Positions 33,557-45,035 of a stretch of DNA of 64,000 nt are shown here, piece after piece. Made by a program: the position numbers and the translations under genes. Every line of letters begins with the position of its first letter. The first letter of the stretch is position 1. The notes beneath the pieces are model-generated. The model had not been told where the DNA came from, made no database searches, and worked only from the letters and a program-made list of their open reading frames with translations. The DNA is from Apiotrichum sp. Y4204 (Eukaryota > Basidiomycota > Tremellomycetes > Trichosporonales > Trichosporonaceae): positions 124,001 to 188,000 of the forward strand of contig JAMYHL010000059.1 in the NCBI GenBank assembly GCA_025531455.1, written 5' to 3'.

Positions 33557-35281
33557 TTACCCGTGGAAGGGTGTAATCTCTGGTGCTTCATCTGTGACGT
33601 CAGCTACTGCCGATTCCGAAGACGATTCAACGTCTAGCCACGGTGACCCACCCTGCAGGTCGTATGAACTGGGCGAGTATCAGCAACGGACAACATACTG
33701 GTTACACAACTGCAACGTACCTGTCAATCGCGCCCAGGAGGAGCCTAATGAAGGTCAGCAAGCAAAAGCCACGGACACGCACTTCATGAGCCACAGCTCG
33801 CGGTTCAGCTCGGCGCCCTGCTTGGCAATCTGGTCCTGCTCAAACTCAAAGCCCATTGTCTGGTCGATCATGTCGCCCACCTCTGGGTGGTTGTCGAGCC
33901 ATGTGAGAAAGTCGCGTGCTGCGGTGAGCGTCACGCAAGTCTACAAATGCGCACCTTTCGTGTCGTCGCCGACCTGGGCAAACTGGTATGCGACCGCTTC
34001 CGGGCCGTCTGTGGGATGAGTGTCCTGACGGTACGAGGCGCATACATCTTGTCCGGGCGAGCTCGGCCTTGGCCATCTTTATGACCAGAGGAACTGCGAT
34101 CAGTAACACACAGAGTAACTAGGAGCTCACGTTTATCGCTGTTGCGCTGCACGCCAACCTCGTTGTACGGTGCCCCTGCCGTCAGCTTATACGTGTTCGC
34201 ATCCAACCCACCGTCAGTAATGACGATAACAAGCACCGGCTTGCGGAGCTTCTTAATCAGGGACTTTGCGGGCTTGAGAACGAGCGGCTTGAGGACTTTT
34301 TCGTCGAGACTTGTGCCAATCGGTGTACCAGACGTGTTGCCTGCCCTATCGACCAAAGCCCTAACCTGCTCCTCCGACTTGATGTTGTTGCCCTCCACAT
34401 TCGAGTTGAAGAACCGCAGCGCGCTGAGATGAGATCCGCCGCTTAGGGAGTACTCACATGCCGTCCTCGTCGAGCAGCGTGCACGCGGCCGTGATGTGCG
34501 AGAGGATGCTGCCGTCAGCAAGAGACCAAGTTGCGTCCGTAGGTCACACCCACTCTTTCAGCTCGGCGATGCGCGCGCCGCCCTGGTGCACCTTCATGCT
34601 CATCGAGTCGTCGACCAGCAGCACGATATCATACAGCGCGACCTTTGCGAGATCAATGCCCAGGATCATCGGCACGCGGAGACGCTCAGTGATGCGCTCG
34701 AGGATGCGGCCCGCGACCAACCGCCGCGCGATCGCCTCGAGATCGTTCGGCCGGTAAAAGTTGCGCAGGTTTTGCTGTGGTCAGCGCGTCTGAGGGCCGA
34801 GGAACGCGAGGTCTGTGCGTCACGCGACATGGGTTCCAGGCTCGGACTCTCGAATCAGAGGGCAAGGAATGCGAGTGGGGACAGAAAAAAAAAAGAAAAA
34901 AAAAAGAAAAGTCAAAATGCCAAATCCGGCAGCTTGGCAAGCTTGGCCGGGACCACCACCTGCCGACACAAAAGTGCCGTCCTCACGCATTCACTCCCCC
35001 CCCGGACCTCGGGTCACACCACGTACCTCGCGGACCGCGTCGCCGAGGATCCTGACGAGCGTGCCCGTGTCGATGCGGATGGGCGGCGGGACGTGGTATC
35101 CGTCAATGTGGCCGTGGGGGAGGGGTGCGTCGCCGATTGCGTTCGACAGGCGGTGGCGGTTGCCCGCTGCGAATTGGGCGGGCAGATACCCTCCCTGCGC
35201 GGCCTGCGCAGCTTGGGCGGCGGCTTGCATCGTGAGCGTTTGTTGGGACCCGAATTTACCGATTTTTGCAGCAAAGCCCAT
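33557..35281 (-). CDS. von Willebrand factor A domain protein, 9 exons
   Basis: The exons are 35281-35027, 34774-34548, 34508-34458, 34423-34131, 34093-34046, 34008-33955, 33918-33783, 33744-33721 and 33668-33557, giving 399 residues. Exon 8 has only 24 nt. The N terminus is Ala/Gln rich (residues ~17-35). The VWA fold starts near residue 133 with DDSMS (140-144), the metal-binding DxSxS, followed by GTPIGTSL and VITDGG. The C-terminal tail KLLLGAIDSSYD is typical of fungal cytosolic VWA proteins. The role is unknown; the fold usually binds protein partners through a metal ion. The first intron (252 nt) contains a poly-A/G stretch. The donor of exon 2 (GTGACC) is weak but needed for phase. 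Confidence 0.8.
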
Positions 35282-35867
35282 TATGTGGGAGAGAGAGTGG
35301 CGATGTGAGTGTCAGTTGCGACTGGGCGATGAGTAGATGGCGACAGTGCAGATGGAGATGGGGAGGAGACGGAGATGGAGGAGAGTGATCGGGAGACTGA
35401 TTGATTATGCTGTGAATCATCAGTTCCAGATCAGTGAGTGTCGCGGGAGCGGGATTGTTGACATTTGTACCCATGAGATGATAAACAACAGCCGCGGAGT
35501 TCCAAATGACGTGGACATGCTATATTAAAGTTTAAGGTCGGGCCTGCTGCCGATCCCCCTGTCTATCACGCTAGAGCCACGCTAGTAGGCTATAAAAAGA
35601 ACACGTGACCACGCTAGAACCACGCCGATCGGGATCAGCCCGAAAGCCGAACATTCTGTGGATCCCCCTCTCCTGATCGGCGCAGTGTTGGTGACCGGCC
35701 TGCTCCACTTCGAGCCCATCAAGGTGTCAGACATTTCTGCGCTCAAGCTGCTCTGGGCTCGCGCTCTGCGCTCTGCAACATTCCGCCATCTGAATCTACC
35801 GCTGTACCCTCTATGCATCCTACATGCTGCCCTACAGATGATTACACATGAGCTCTACGAGCTGCGC
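35282..35867. other. Promoter of VWA gene with repeated CACGCTAGA motif
   Basis: This 586-bp stretch contains CACGCTAGAGCCACGC and CACGCTAGAACCACGC about 40 bp apart (35569-35625), a CACGTGAC E-box-like site near 35604 and TATAAAAAG near 35591. These could be regulatory; no gene is seen. Confidence 0.45.
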
Positions 35868-37050
35868 TCAGAGCTTGGCCTTGTCCTCCTTGCGGACACG
35901 CACAACCGCCTTGCCCCATGTCTTGCGGTCCTCGAGGTCGCGCAGGCCAGGGACAACCTTGTCGAGGCCCTCGTACACGGGCTGGTACACCTGGGGGATG
36001 AGGCGGCCGGACGAGATGAGCTCCATGACAAGGTCGAGGACCTCAAAGTAGCGCTTGGTGTCCTTGAGCGCAGTCGCGCCCCAGTGCAGGCCGACAATGC
36101 TGACGTTCTTGAGAAGCACGAGGTTGGCCGGAATCTTCTCGATCGTGCCCGCCGCAAAGCCGACAACAATCAGGCGCCCGTTCCACGCAATGCACTTGAG
36201 CGACGGGACGAGCAGGCCAACAGGGTCGTACACGACATCCACGCCGTGGCCGCCAGTAATCTTCTTCACCTCGTCCTGCCATCCGGCCTTGTTGTAGTCG
36301 ATAGCATAGTCTGCGCCGGCCTGCTCAATCGCAATGCGGCGCTTCTCCTCCGAGCCAGCAGCAGCAATGACCTTGGCGCCGAGCGCCTTGGCGACCTGCA
36401 CAGCGGCGATGCCGACACCGCCAGCAGCAGCGTGCACGAGCACCCACTCGCCGGGCTGGGTGTTGGCGCGGCCAACAAGACCCTCGTACGACGTCGGGAT
36501 CGTCACGTAGATGCCCGCAGCCTGCTCGTAGCTGATGTTGTCCGGCATGCGCACCAGGCGCTTGTAGTCGCACGTGATCTGCTCAGCGTATGCGCCCTGC
36601 GACGAGCCAAACACGCGGTCTCCGGCACGCAGCTTGCAGCCCGCGGGGATCGGCGAGTTGGCAGCGATGCGTCCGGCAAACTCCGCGCCAAGGGTAAACG
36701 GCAGCGGCGGCTGGTCTGGCGTGTGAGCGCTGTACTAGACATATCTCCGGATCGCCGCTAGACCTCTCCCCGGCTCGGGGTTGGCCCACGCTCGGTGTCA
36801 CTCACTCTGGTACTTGTTCTGGGCCTGGAGAATGCTGTTTGTTAGCCTGCTGCATGTACCATCACACGCTGGACTTACTCGAAAAAGTTGAGACCGGCAG
36901 CATACACATCAACGAGCACCTCGCCGTCCTTGGGCACAGGCGCGGGGATGTCGGACCTGGGATCAGCATCGGCGTTCCAGAGTTCAAAGCGTCTACGCAC
37001 ACGCGCTGGACGTTCGGGTGTCCGTGGGTCTTGATCTGGAGGGCCTTCAT
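35868..37050 (-). CDS. NADPH:quinone oxidoreductase, zeta-crystallin-like (MDR family)
   Basis: The exons are 37050-37001, 36956-36879, 36834-36806 (29 nt) and 36715-35868, giving 334 residues. It is a zinc-free medium-chain reductase reducing quinones or enones with NADPH. Marks are AGLNFFDIL near residue 40, PFTLGAEFAG, GDRVFGSSQGAYAEQ, the nucleotide-binding HAAAGGVGIAAVQVAK and NGRLIVVGFAAG. No metal ligands of alcohol dehydrogenases are present. The start gives the usual MKALQI beginning. Likely cytosolic or mitochondrial-associated; no clear targeting signal. Confidence 0.9.
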
Positions 37051-38034
37051 GGTGGTGGTGGAATGTGCGGACGAGAAAGTGTGTGGTGCGACGAATTTGT
37101 GGTCGTGCTCATTAAAGAGGGCGCGCCGTGGGCCGTGGGGTTGTTGCGGCAATGTGCCGGGCAATGCGCAGGGTGGGCCCACAGCGTCACGGGCTGGAGA
37201 GTAACCGAACACCGCGGACTCGGCCATCTACATCCCATCAAACAGGGCGACATCAGTTCCGGATCTCCGGCCATGTCCGTTGCCCGACTAAATCTCCACA
37301 CCCCAGCCAGGATGGCAACACAAACCTCGGCGATCGAGCGGCCACATGGATGCAATGCAGTCTGAAGCATGCATGTATGGCAGACAGTGTAGACGCGAAG
37401 GCGGCGAAGCATCCTCTGCGCCTCCACGGACAGCTTGTCTATACAGCTCGGGCAAGTGGTGAACTCGTTGCGTTCAAGGCCTTAATCAAAAACGTCCACA
37501 AACTCCACCAACACTGGCCCCCCACAAACCCACCGTTGGCAGCATCTCACTCCAGAACCACATTCACACCTTGCCCACTGCTGCTGGTTGCGCACAAAAG
37601 ATCCTTCGCGAGGCTTGACCTAGAGCACAAGGCAGTACTGCAGCGGCACGGGTTGACTACAGACCACCACTCGCTCGCCGGCCCAGAGCACCTGCTCCCG
37701 GCTCGATGCGCGTTGCAAGCAGCGGAGCGACATTGCCACCGCTGTTACTTTTATGAGCCAGGGCGTCCGCAAGGAACTGCAGATGACTTTGACGACAAAC
37801 TTTGGGATCACAACGGCGGAAAGAAGCGCCGCAGGCGCTCGGCGGACACAATTACCGCGACGGCCAAGAAGATCAGGCAGTCGAGCTCGGCAACAATGAT
37901 TACATACTGTGCGCCAACGACACCCAACGACACTCGTTATACTGTACACGTCTCAATGTCCAGATCATCCGTCCTAAGTCTAATTGACGCGCCCCTGTCC
38001 CTCCGGCGGGACGCGCATGCAATGCACAACCTTC
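37051..38034. other. Intergenic, partly occupied by a decayed repeat-family copy
   Basis: The stretch holds the promoter of the quinone oxidoreductase gene. A 321-codon plus frame spans most of it, but its resemblance to the 58.5-kb gene changes frame inside, so the frame as such is not taken as a gene. Confidence 0.4.
37430..37880 (+). pseudogene. Diverged copy of the unrecognised 58.5-kb gene family
   Basis: Nucleotide and protein resemblance to the minus-strand gene at 58236-58802 is visible. The clearest block is 37708-37830: GCAAGCAGCGG then ATTGCCACCG and, further on, ACGGCGGAAAGAAG with GCCGC and GGCGC after it. In protein terms KQRSDIATAVTF here parallels KQRREIATAVVF there, and DHNGGKKRRRR parallels EHDGGKKCRWR, but these two blocks lie in different frames here, separated by an 11-base length difference. 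GCAQKILREA parallels DCAIKISELR further upstream. This suggests a decayed copy, or a homologue with a different intron. Confidence 0.35.
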
Positions 38035-39975
38035 TTACATTTTGGGAAAGAACGCGAGCGCCCATCCGCCAAGACACGTCATCACGGCGGTAAACACGAT
38101 CATGACCGCGTAGTTTGTACCGCCGTAGGCACCGGGCGCGCCGCGGAACGCGCCATACTCGAGGAGGCGGTTCGAGATCGGTCCCGAGGTGAGGGAACCG
38201 ACGCCTTTGAGGGTCATGAACGCGGCAAAGCTCACGACATTGACGGTCGGGTCGTCGCGGGCGATGATCGTAATGATCTTGCCCCAGTAGCCTGCCAGCG
38301 CACCCCCGGTCAGACCCCACATGATCGCAAAGGTGGTAAGGAAGGGTGCGCTCGTTCCCAGCCCCCAAAATACGAGGACGACGACGGTGGCCACCGTCGT
38401 CTGGATCATCACGGCCGTGCGCACCGCCATCCGATCGGAAAGGAAGCCCGACATGAGGAGTCCAAGGCTCGTGGTCGCGTTCGTTATCGCCACCAGCGTC
38501 GCGCCGTCCGGCGTCACCTTGCTCTGCGAAGCGAATGCTGAAGATGTGAGCTACACCCTCGAAGGATAACCGTAATACTCACATGGAAGCCAGAGCAGGG
38601 GAATAAAGTTGGAGAGGCTCGTGACCAGCATGAACGTGAACGCGGCCCATGGCGCGCGGCGCCGGAGGAACGTCCAGTCGATCTTGGGCCGCTCGTGGCG
38701 CTTGCTTTCTCCGTGCTTGAGCCCCACGATTGGGATGCGGCGGCGGGCAAATGGCAATGCGGCGAGGTTGATTATCACAAACGAGACGGCGAGCGAGAGC
38801 ATCGTTGCGCGGTACCCAAACCGCTTGAGGAGCGCCGTCACGACGAACGGGTAGACCGTGCCGCCGATACCGGTGCCCGCGTACATGATACCCGTGGCAA
38901 AGCCCCGACGCGCCTGGTACCACTCAAAGAGGTTTGTTGGCAAAGGGAGGTAGGTAGCTGTACGTCAGCGATGTTTGGAGATGGGGCTACTCACCCGCCG
39001 AGCAGGGGTACAGGATACCAAAGGTAAGCACAAGCTGCCATGGCTGCGTGTTAGTTGCAGCACGCTTCGTCGGTCGCCACCATGGCACACACTCACCTTG
39101 TTCACGAATGCCGAGGTGAGCAGACCGACCGTGGCGAGGAACACGCCGGCATACTGGATGTGGCGTTCGTACCAGGGCATAGTGGCGAAGAAGGGGCCGA
39201 GGAGCGCGCCGCTGAAGAAGAGGAGGCCGGTGGGGAGCGTCGACGCGAGCGTGAGTGTGTTCTCGGCGTTGGAAGAGCCAAACATCTCTGTGCTCCAATA
39301 GTCGTGCAGCACACCAACCGAGAACGGTAGGCCCCACACGGCCGCCTCGAGCACTGTCGACGCCAAGAGGAAGAGGTACGCGCCGCGGCCGCGGTCCACG
39401 GGCGGCAGGGAGGTGAAGAACTCGCGGTCCGTATCGGCGCCCGGGGTTATCATGCCCGCGTCCGACGGCGTCCCCACCTCGAGATCAAACTCGCCCTCGT
39501 ACGGCGTCGGCGGCAGCGACGCACCGGGAACCGGCGCGAATGGGTCCGGAACCAGCCCGTCCGCGGGCGGAGTCTCGAGTGGCTTGATGTTTGAGAAATC
39601 GAGGGTCGGCGGCTGCAGGTCCTTGAAGCTCTGGGAGCGGCTCTGGCGGCGTTTGGCCAGCGACTCTGTCGGAGTCGCAGCGGGTGCCTCGGCCTCGGGC
39701 TCGGTCTCCGGCTCGGCCTCGACCGCGTCCATATCCGTCATAGTCAGCAGGGGTGTGATGCCAAACGCTGGGCGGAGGGGGTCGGACCGCGAGGGGCGGC
39801 GCGAAGGGGTGGTCACACCGACGTCGACACCCGACGCGGCGGCGACGGCGTCATCTGGCGGCTCGTCGCCATCGAGCGGGGTGATCTGGAATGCGCTGGG
39901 GCGGAAGTCGCCACCGGAGCGCGAGCCCCGGCGGGAGGTGAGCTGCCCCAGCTCGACAGGCTCGGCAGTCGCCAT
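38035..39975 (-). CDS. MFS monocarboxylate-transporter-like protein with long N-terminal extension
   Basis: The exons are 39975-39097, 39043-38995, 38957-38583 and 38537-38035, giving 601 residues. Residues ~1-195 are a charged, Pro/Glu-rich cytosolic tail; the 12-helix MFS body begins near RGAYLFLLASTVLEAAVWGLPFSVG, typical of SLC16/MCT-like fungal carriers. GIMYAGTGIGG and LLMSGFLSDRMAVR (a motif-A-like loop) follow. The tail holds a duplicated short motif: SAFQITPLDGD and PAFGITPLLTM. Such motifs may bind a regulatory partner or be phosphorylated. The substrate (lactate, pyruvate or other acids) is unknown. Confidence 0.85.
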
Positions 39976-42393
39976 GGAGTGAGATGCCTAGAAGTGAGTA
40001 GTGGCAAGAAGTGAAAGTGAGGGGTAAGGGGGTAAGGAGGTAGGGAGGTAATGTGATGCAGCAGAGTGCTGGAACTGGGGACCGGTGTCCATGTTCTTAG
40101 GCTGTGGATGGCTTCATATCATGATGAACAAGACGACTCGACACGTTCTTGTCTGCTCTGCGGAAAGTTTCTCGCTCCCGTCCCCCGACCTCTGTTCTTG
40201 TTCTTTGGACGTGGAAGACCGGGGTGGTGGCCCAGTTTGCCATCGTGGGTCCTCCGAGGGGCGCCGGGATGTCCCTTGCTTGCCGCCCTCGGTAGGAGAA
40301 ACGAGAGACCGACGCGGCCCACCAGACGGCTGGCGGCGTGACCGAGAGCAACAGAGAGAGAGAAAGCAAGAAGGAGACAAATGCGGACCGCAAGTCTCCG
40401 CAGCTGCCGCATATAACCGTTTGTTGACAGTACTGTAGTCTTTTTGGTAATCGAGCGCTTGGCGCTGGTGACACTGCTGGCGCCGCGAGCAAACGGCAAA
40501 AGCGCGGGCAAACGATTCGGTATATGAATGGCAAAAATGGAACGGAATCTGTAAAGAACAGACGGAGATCTCGACATTCTCGTCTCCCTTCGGGGCCTGG
40601 GTTGCGGCATGGCGGGCATGGCGGACATGGCGGTGGGGGGGAGCAGTGCATGGAGAGGCATGCAGTGGCAAGGATCTCAAGGATCCCAAGGATTGACAAG
40701 GGACTCTCAAGGGAGTGGCGTTACCTGTCCGCCCGCCTCCCCTGTCCGGCCATCGGTCGCGTCGAGCGAGAATGGCGGAGAAGAGCGGTGAAGCAAGAGG
40801 GCGACAAGACAGGAACACAGGAATGTAGGATGTGTGCACGTGTTGACGTGAGCCACAAAGCCACTCTGTTCCGTGGCCAGAACAATTCTCTTTTACAGGT
40901 TACACAGGGAGATGCAAGATCTACGGCCCTCTTAAACCCTCGTAAGGTTAATTAAACTACCTGCCCCACTCAGCCAATTATAGCGGGCGCAGCCCGGAAC
41001 GGGAGCCAGTCAGCCCGAAGGGAGCCGCTACGACCCGTAGTCTCCCTGCGACAGACCAGGTCCAGACTCTTCGCTTGCAAGGAATGATCCGAGCGCGAGT
41101 GAGTCGCTCCGCATCGCCGATGTCGACCGAGCGTGTGGGGGTCCGAGACTGCTACACGTTCACGTGTCCTGTGTGCGTGAGGTTCATTCTTGGCCCAAGT
41201 TCGCTCGAAGCATCAGTACGAGGAGCGGGGTCGTCGACACATGCTCGGTCGCCACTGTCATGTCACGCTGCCCCAATGTTAGCGCTTCCGGTTTCGGACC
41301 CCGCCAGAATGCGAATGGGCAGATATCCAGCTGAGCACATGGATCACGAGAATAGCAGGAATGCCCAGGATTGATGGCGGAGTCGCCGACAGGAAACTCC
41401 GCCCTGGCATCCCTTATGGCTCTCCTGATGTCTCCTGATAATGTCTCCGGGGCTAGTCTGATCCAGAAATCCAGTAGCCATCGCGTAAACCGGCCCCACA
41501 GGAGTCCGGAGCGGGTTGATGCTTGGCGCACTGGGACGAGCAGCCAGCAGCCACAGGGAGCCACAGGGGAGGACAACGTTGTGGATCACGGCTCACGGCC
41601 CATCGGCATTCAAGGATTGCACGTCCGCCGAGATCAATCGCCATGTCTGGACTCTGTTCCAAGTTGCGTGTTTGAGGCGCGCCTGGAAGGTATGCTACCT
41701 TTCGTATGTCTTATCCTGCAACGCACAGTGGCAAGCTACCGGTAAACAGGAAGATACCCACCCTCGCAGCATGCCGTGTGTCTGGCTGCGGTGGGGGGGT
41801 GCCAGCAGGCTGCGTGTGGGAAGATTGACCCGTACACAAGATCTACATCGAGACTTGACATTGACTGACCGACAGGTAGACAGACCGCTTCGCCATGCAT
41901 GTGAAAGCCATGCATGTGAATGCATGCAGGGTGCCAAGCAACCTCATCTCAGCTGACCGCCCAACGACACTCGATCTTGTTTCGTGGATACCCCGTCACT
42001 GTGGACACGCCCAGCTCCGCGATACCCTTATCTCTATTCCTTTCCGTCGGTGCTGTTGCTGGATTTCCAACTCGCAAAAAAACGAAGAACAAAGAACGAA
42101 GAACGAAGAACGAAAGGCGCAGATGTGGGTTGCATCATGGCTGCTACTCTCATATCCGCTGCCGAACTTGTCCCGCACGGGTACCTTCCACCGACGGGCA
42201 GCGCCGGAGGTGATCACCAGCACGCTTGGCCAGTACATACAGTTCATACACGGTGCCGAAGAAGACTAACGCACCGGGAGAGCACTAATGTCCCGGGAGA
42301 GCAGGTTGACAACAGTCGACGGCAGTTCAGGTTGATGAAGCGCAGAACATAAGATTGGGATGCACCCTCAACTGACATCTCAACACCCCCATC
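39976..42393. other. 2.4-kb region with no recognised gene
   Basis: This separates the divergent MCT-like and lipase genes. Frames up to 240 codons on minus (40114-40839) lack any motif and overlap each other. There are short GGCATGGCGGACATGGCGG runs near 40609-40630 and AACGAAGAAC repeats near 42085-42110. No RNA gene is recognised. Confidence 0.45.
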
Positions 42394-43468
42394 ATGCGGC
42401 TCTCGATATCGCTCGCTTTGGCACTCAGCGTCGTCTGCGCTTCCGGGTCCCCGGCAAAGCTCGACGCGCGGGCACTGGCAGTCGAGCGCGCAATCGACGA
42501 CGCGCCGGTCGAGCGCGACTTTGTGCTCGACCCCCGCGCGGCATACAGCAATGGGCCGGTGACGGATGTCGGCGCGGACGTAGTCGCGGACTGGGCGTCT
42601 TTAGCGCACTACCAGGCGTGAGTCGGAGCTTGCCCCGTTTTACCCAACACTGACGATCGCAGCGCCGTAAACTGCGGCCCGGATAGAGTCAAGGCTTGGA
42701 ACTGCGGCACGCACTGCTCTGCCGTCCGCAAGCCGCGGGTCATTGTCTTTGGCGGCGACAACGGCCTGACCCCGCACTGTAAGGTGACACACCTCTGCTT
42801 CTCTGACTACAGACTACGTTGCGAACAACGGCTCGCACGTGATTGTCTCTGTGGACGGCACGAACTCGCAGAATCCCCTCTCCATTGCGGTGAATCTGCA
42901 GTTCGCCCAGCGGCGGGTGTCGGCAAGCTACTTTCCAAACTCGGGGGATGTGCGCGTACACACAGGCTTCTACAACGCGTTTACTCGCGTCGCAGCCCCT
43001 ATCGCCCGTGCGGTGAATGTAGAGATTGCGGGGGGAACGAAGAACGTCGTCGTGATCGGGCACTCGCTCGGCGCCGGGGTCGGCGAGCTGCTCGCGACGT
43101 ACCTCGTCCGCCTGCTGGGTAGTTCAGCAAGCGTACAGGCGCGCCTCTTTGCCTCCCCGCGCGTCGGGAACGCGCCGTGGGCAAACTACGTCGACGGCGC
43201 GTTCCCTCCAGGCAAGTTTCACTATCTCGTCAACTTCAACGACCTCGTGCCCCATCTCCCGCCTATGGGCTGGGGGTTCCGCCATCCCCAGGGCGAGATG
43301 TACATCCCGGTCGATAACGGCCCGCAGATCGTCTCGTGTTCCGGACAGGAGAATGCAAACTGCACGGGACAGTTCAACGATCCGCTCGACTGGCTGTTCT
43401 CCCTCGGCAGGCTGCTCGAGTCAGACGTCCATGCTGGCCCGTATGCGGGTGTGATCATGAGGTGCTAG
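42394..43468 (+). CDS. Secreted class 3 lipase / triacylglycerol lipase
   Basis: The exons are 42394-42617, 42663-42778 and 42813-43468, giving 331 residues. A signal peptide covers about residues 1-19, followed by a short acidic pro-like segment. The alpha/beta-hydrolase core has the nucleophile in GHSLGAG (Ser ~198), the catalytic Asp in FNDLVPHLPP and the family HPQGEMYI segment. A Cys pair near NCGPDRV and NCGTHC suggests disulfides, consistent with secretion. It should hydrolyse acylglycerols or related esters outside the cell. The final His of the triad is probably in the C-terminal VHAGPY stretch. The C-terminal extension ends in a Cys. Confidence 0.9.
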
Positions 43469-43555
43469 GTGCGAGCTGTGCGTTGCGAGAGTAATGTAGC
43501 TATACACGTGTAATGCAGCTGTGTCTCTAATACATCCATGTCTGCTGTGGATACT
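43469..43555. other. Short convergent spacer
   Basis: Only 87 bp separate the lipase stop from the ammonia-lyase stop, so the two transcripts very likely overlap at their 3' ends. Confidence 0.6.
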
Positions 43556-44668
43556 TCACTGCTTGCCCTCTGTGCAGATCAAGACCACCACATCGTCTTT
43601 CCCAAGCTTGACCTTGCGCACCGCAGCAAGCGTCGCAGCCCCACACGGCCCCGCGCTCACGCCGGCAGCCTGGAGGTCTTCGGCAGCCTTGAGCGCCTTG
43701 GGATCGCTCACAACAACAGCGTCTGCGGGCGTAATAGCCGCCTTGAGATCCGGCCACGCGAGAGGCGACACGGTCCCGCAGTTGAGCCCCGCCATGGCGG
43801 TGAACCCGGCGTCGGGGATGGTCGTTGCCTCCCCGCGCGCAAGCGATGTGTGGAGACACGGCGCGGTATCCGGCTCGGCGGTGACGATCCTCGCGGGTGC
43901 GCCGCCGCGCGAGACCCGCACTCCACCGGGACCGTACCACTGCACCACGCTGTGCGCGAGACTCCCCACGCCGACGGGGACGACCACGACGGTCGCTGTC
44001 TCACCCGCTGCGTCGAGCGCCGCGTCCGCCTCCGCCGCGATCGACATGTATCCTTTTACGATGCGCTGGAGTCAGCTTGTGTTGGGAGTACAACTCACAT
44101 CTGGCGCGTCGACGTAGCCCTCCCACGACATGTCTTGCACGAGCACGCCGCCGTGCCCTTGTGCATCGGCGGCTGCGCACGCGGCGGACACTGCGCCGTC
44201 GTAGTCTGCGTCTACTGGAGTCACGACGCAGCCCTCGGACGCGATGGCATCCCGCGACCATTGCTCGACCGTTGACGGAACAAAGATATGCGCTTTGAGG
44301 CCCAGGAGCGCCGCTGTGCGTGCCACTGCCCGTCCGTGGTTGCCTGATGTCAGCGATACCCGTGGCGCCCACTCACCATCCGTCGCGGTGTAGAGCGTCA
44401 GCTCGGGCTCTGTCTTGGCTCTGCTCCGGAGCGCGTCGACATCCCAGGGATCGACGCCCCACCGCTCGCCGAGAAACGACGCAATGGCCCAGCTCGCGCC
44501 GAGGATCTTGAACGCGGGCAGGCCGAAGCGGCGCGACTCGTCCTTGACGTACACTGCGCGGCACCCGAGCTCGGCGGCCAGGCTCGGTGCCGGACGCAGC
44601 GGGGTGGGGCCGTGTTCTGGGAAGAAGGCGCGGTGTACGCGCTGGATGTGCTCGGCCGTGTCGGTCAT
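43556..44668 (-). CDS. Diaminopropionate ammonia-lyase-like PLP enzyme (fold type II)
   Basis: The exons are 44668-44377, 44343-44099 and 44065-43556, giving 348 residues. PLP enzymes of this kind remove ammonia from 2,3-diaminopropionate (or Ser/Thr analogues) to give pyruvate. The PLP lysine is Lys54 in PAFKILGASWA; ATDGNHGRAVA binds the phosphate of the substrate or cofactor, and GGVLVQDMSWEGY and VGVGSLAHSV follow. The first intron is 33 nt, a multiple of three without stop, so an unspliced transcript would add 11 residues within ATDG|NHG. The gene is divergent from the aldolase gene with a shared 367-bp promoter. Confidence 0.88.
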
Positions 44669-45035
44669 GCCCGCAAGTGAGTGATGGAATGGATGGTTGG
44701 AAGATGAGCCTGCAGAGTTGTGTATATGAACGCGGATATGTCTCGGCGGGTGAGTCGCGGGTCGCTGTCGCGACTGTCGGGTATGTGCTGCGGCGGGCCA
44801 GAGATGTTATCGCAATGGTCCTCGATACGAGGTGTCGTTACGACCTTGCTGTCGCGGAGGTCGCCGAGAGTTGCCGCTGCCCACATTCTCGGCGAGTCAG
44901 CTTCGGATCCGAATCGCGTTCCTGCGATTCTACCTCGCCGACTTCTCACGGGTCGGGCAGGGCTATAATGGACACCGAACTTGTCCGATTGCCTGCACAA
45001 TCTTCATCGTTAGCATCAAATAACATCTCCCCACA
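44669..45035. promoter_or_regulatory. Shared divergent promoter of ammonia-lyase and class II aldolase
   Basis: A 367-bp region lies between two divergent ATGs and can drive both genes together. It contains several CGG/CCG triplets that Zn2Cys6 regulators recognise, one of which lies 1.3 kb away. A single defined operator cannot be named. Confidence 0.4.

Noticed and set aside
34880..34920. A-rich stretch taken as possible poly-A tail of a retrogene
   Set aside because: It lies inside the first intron of the VWA gene, with G interruptions and no adjacent gene copy.
35658..36761. 367-codon plus-strand open frame
   Set aside because: It lies antisense to the quinone oxidoreductase exon and has no motif; it is a shadow caused by high GC codon bias.
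40114..40839. 241-codon minus frame in the 39.98-42.39 kb gap
   Set aside because: Overlaps two other long frames in the same place and lacks any motif; the overlap is typical of GC-rich non-coding DNA.
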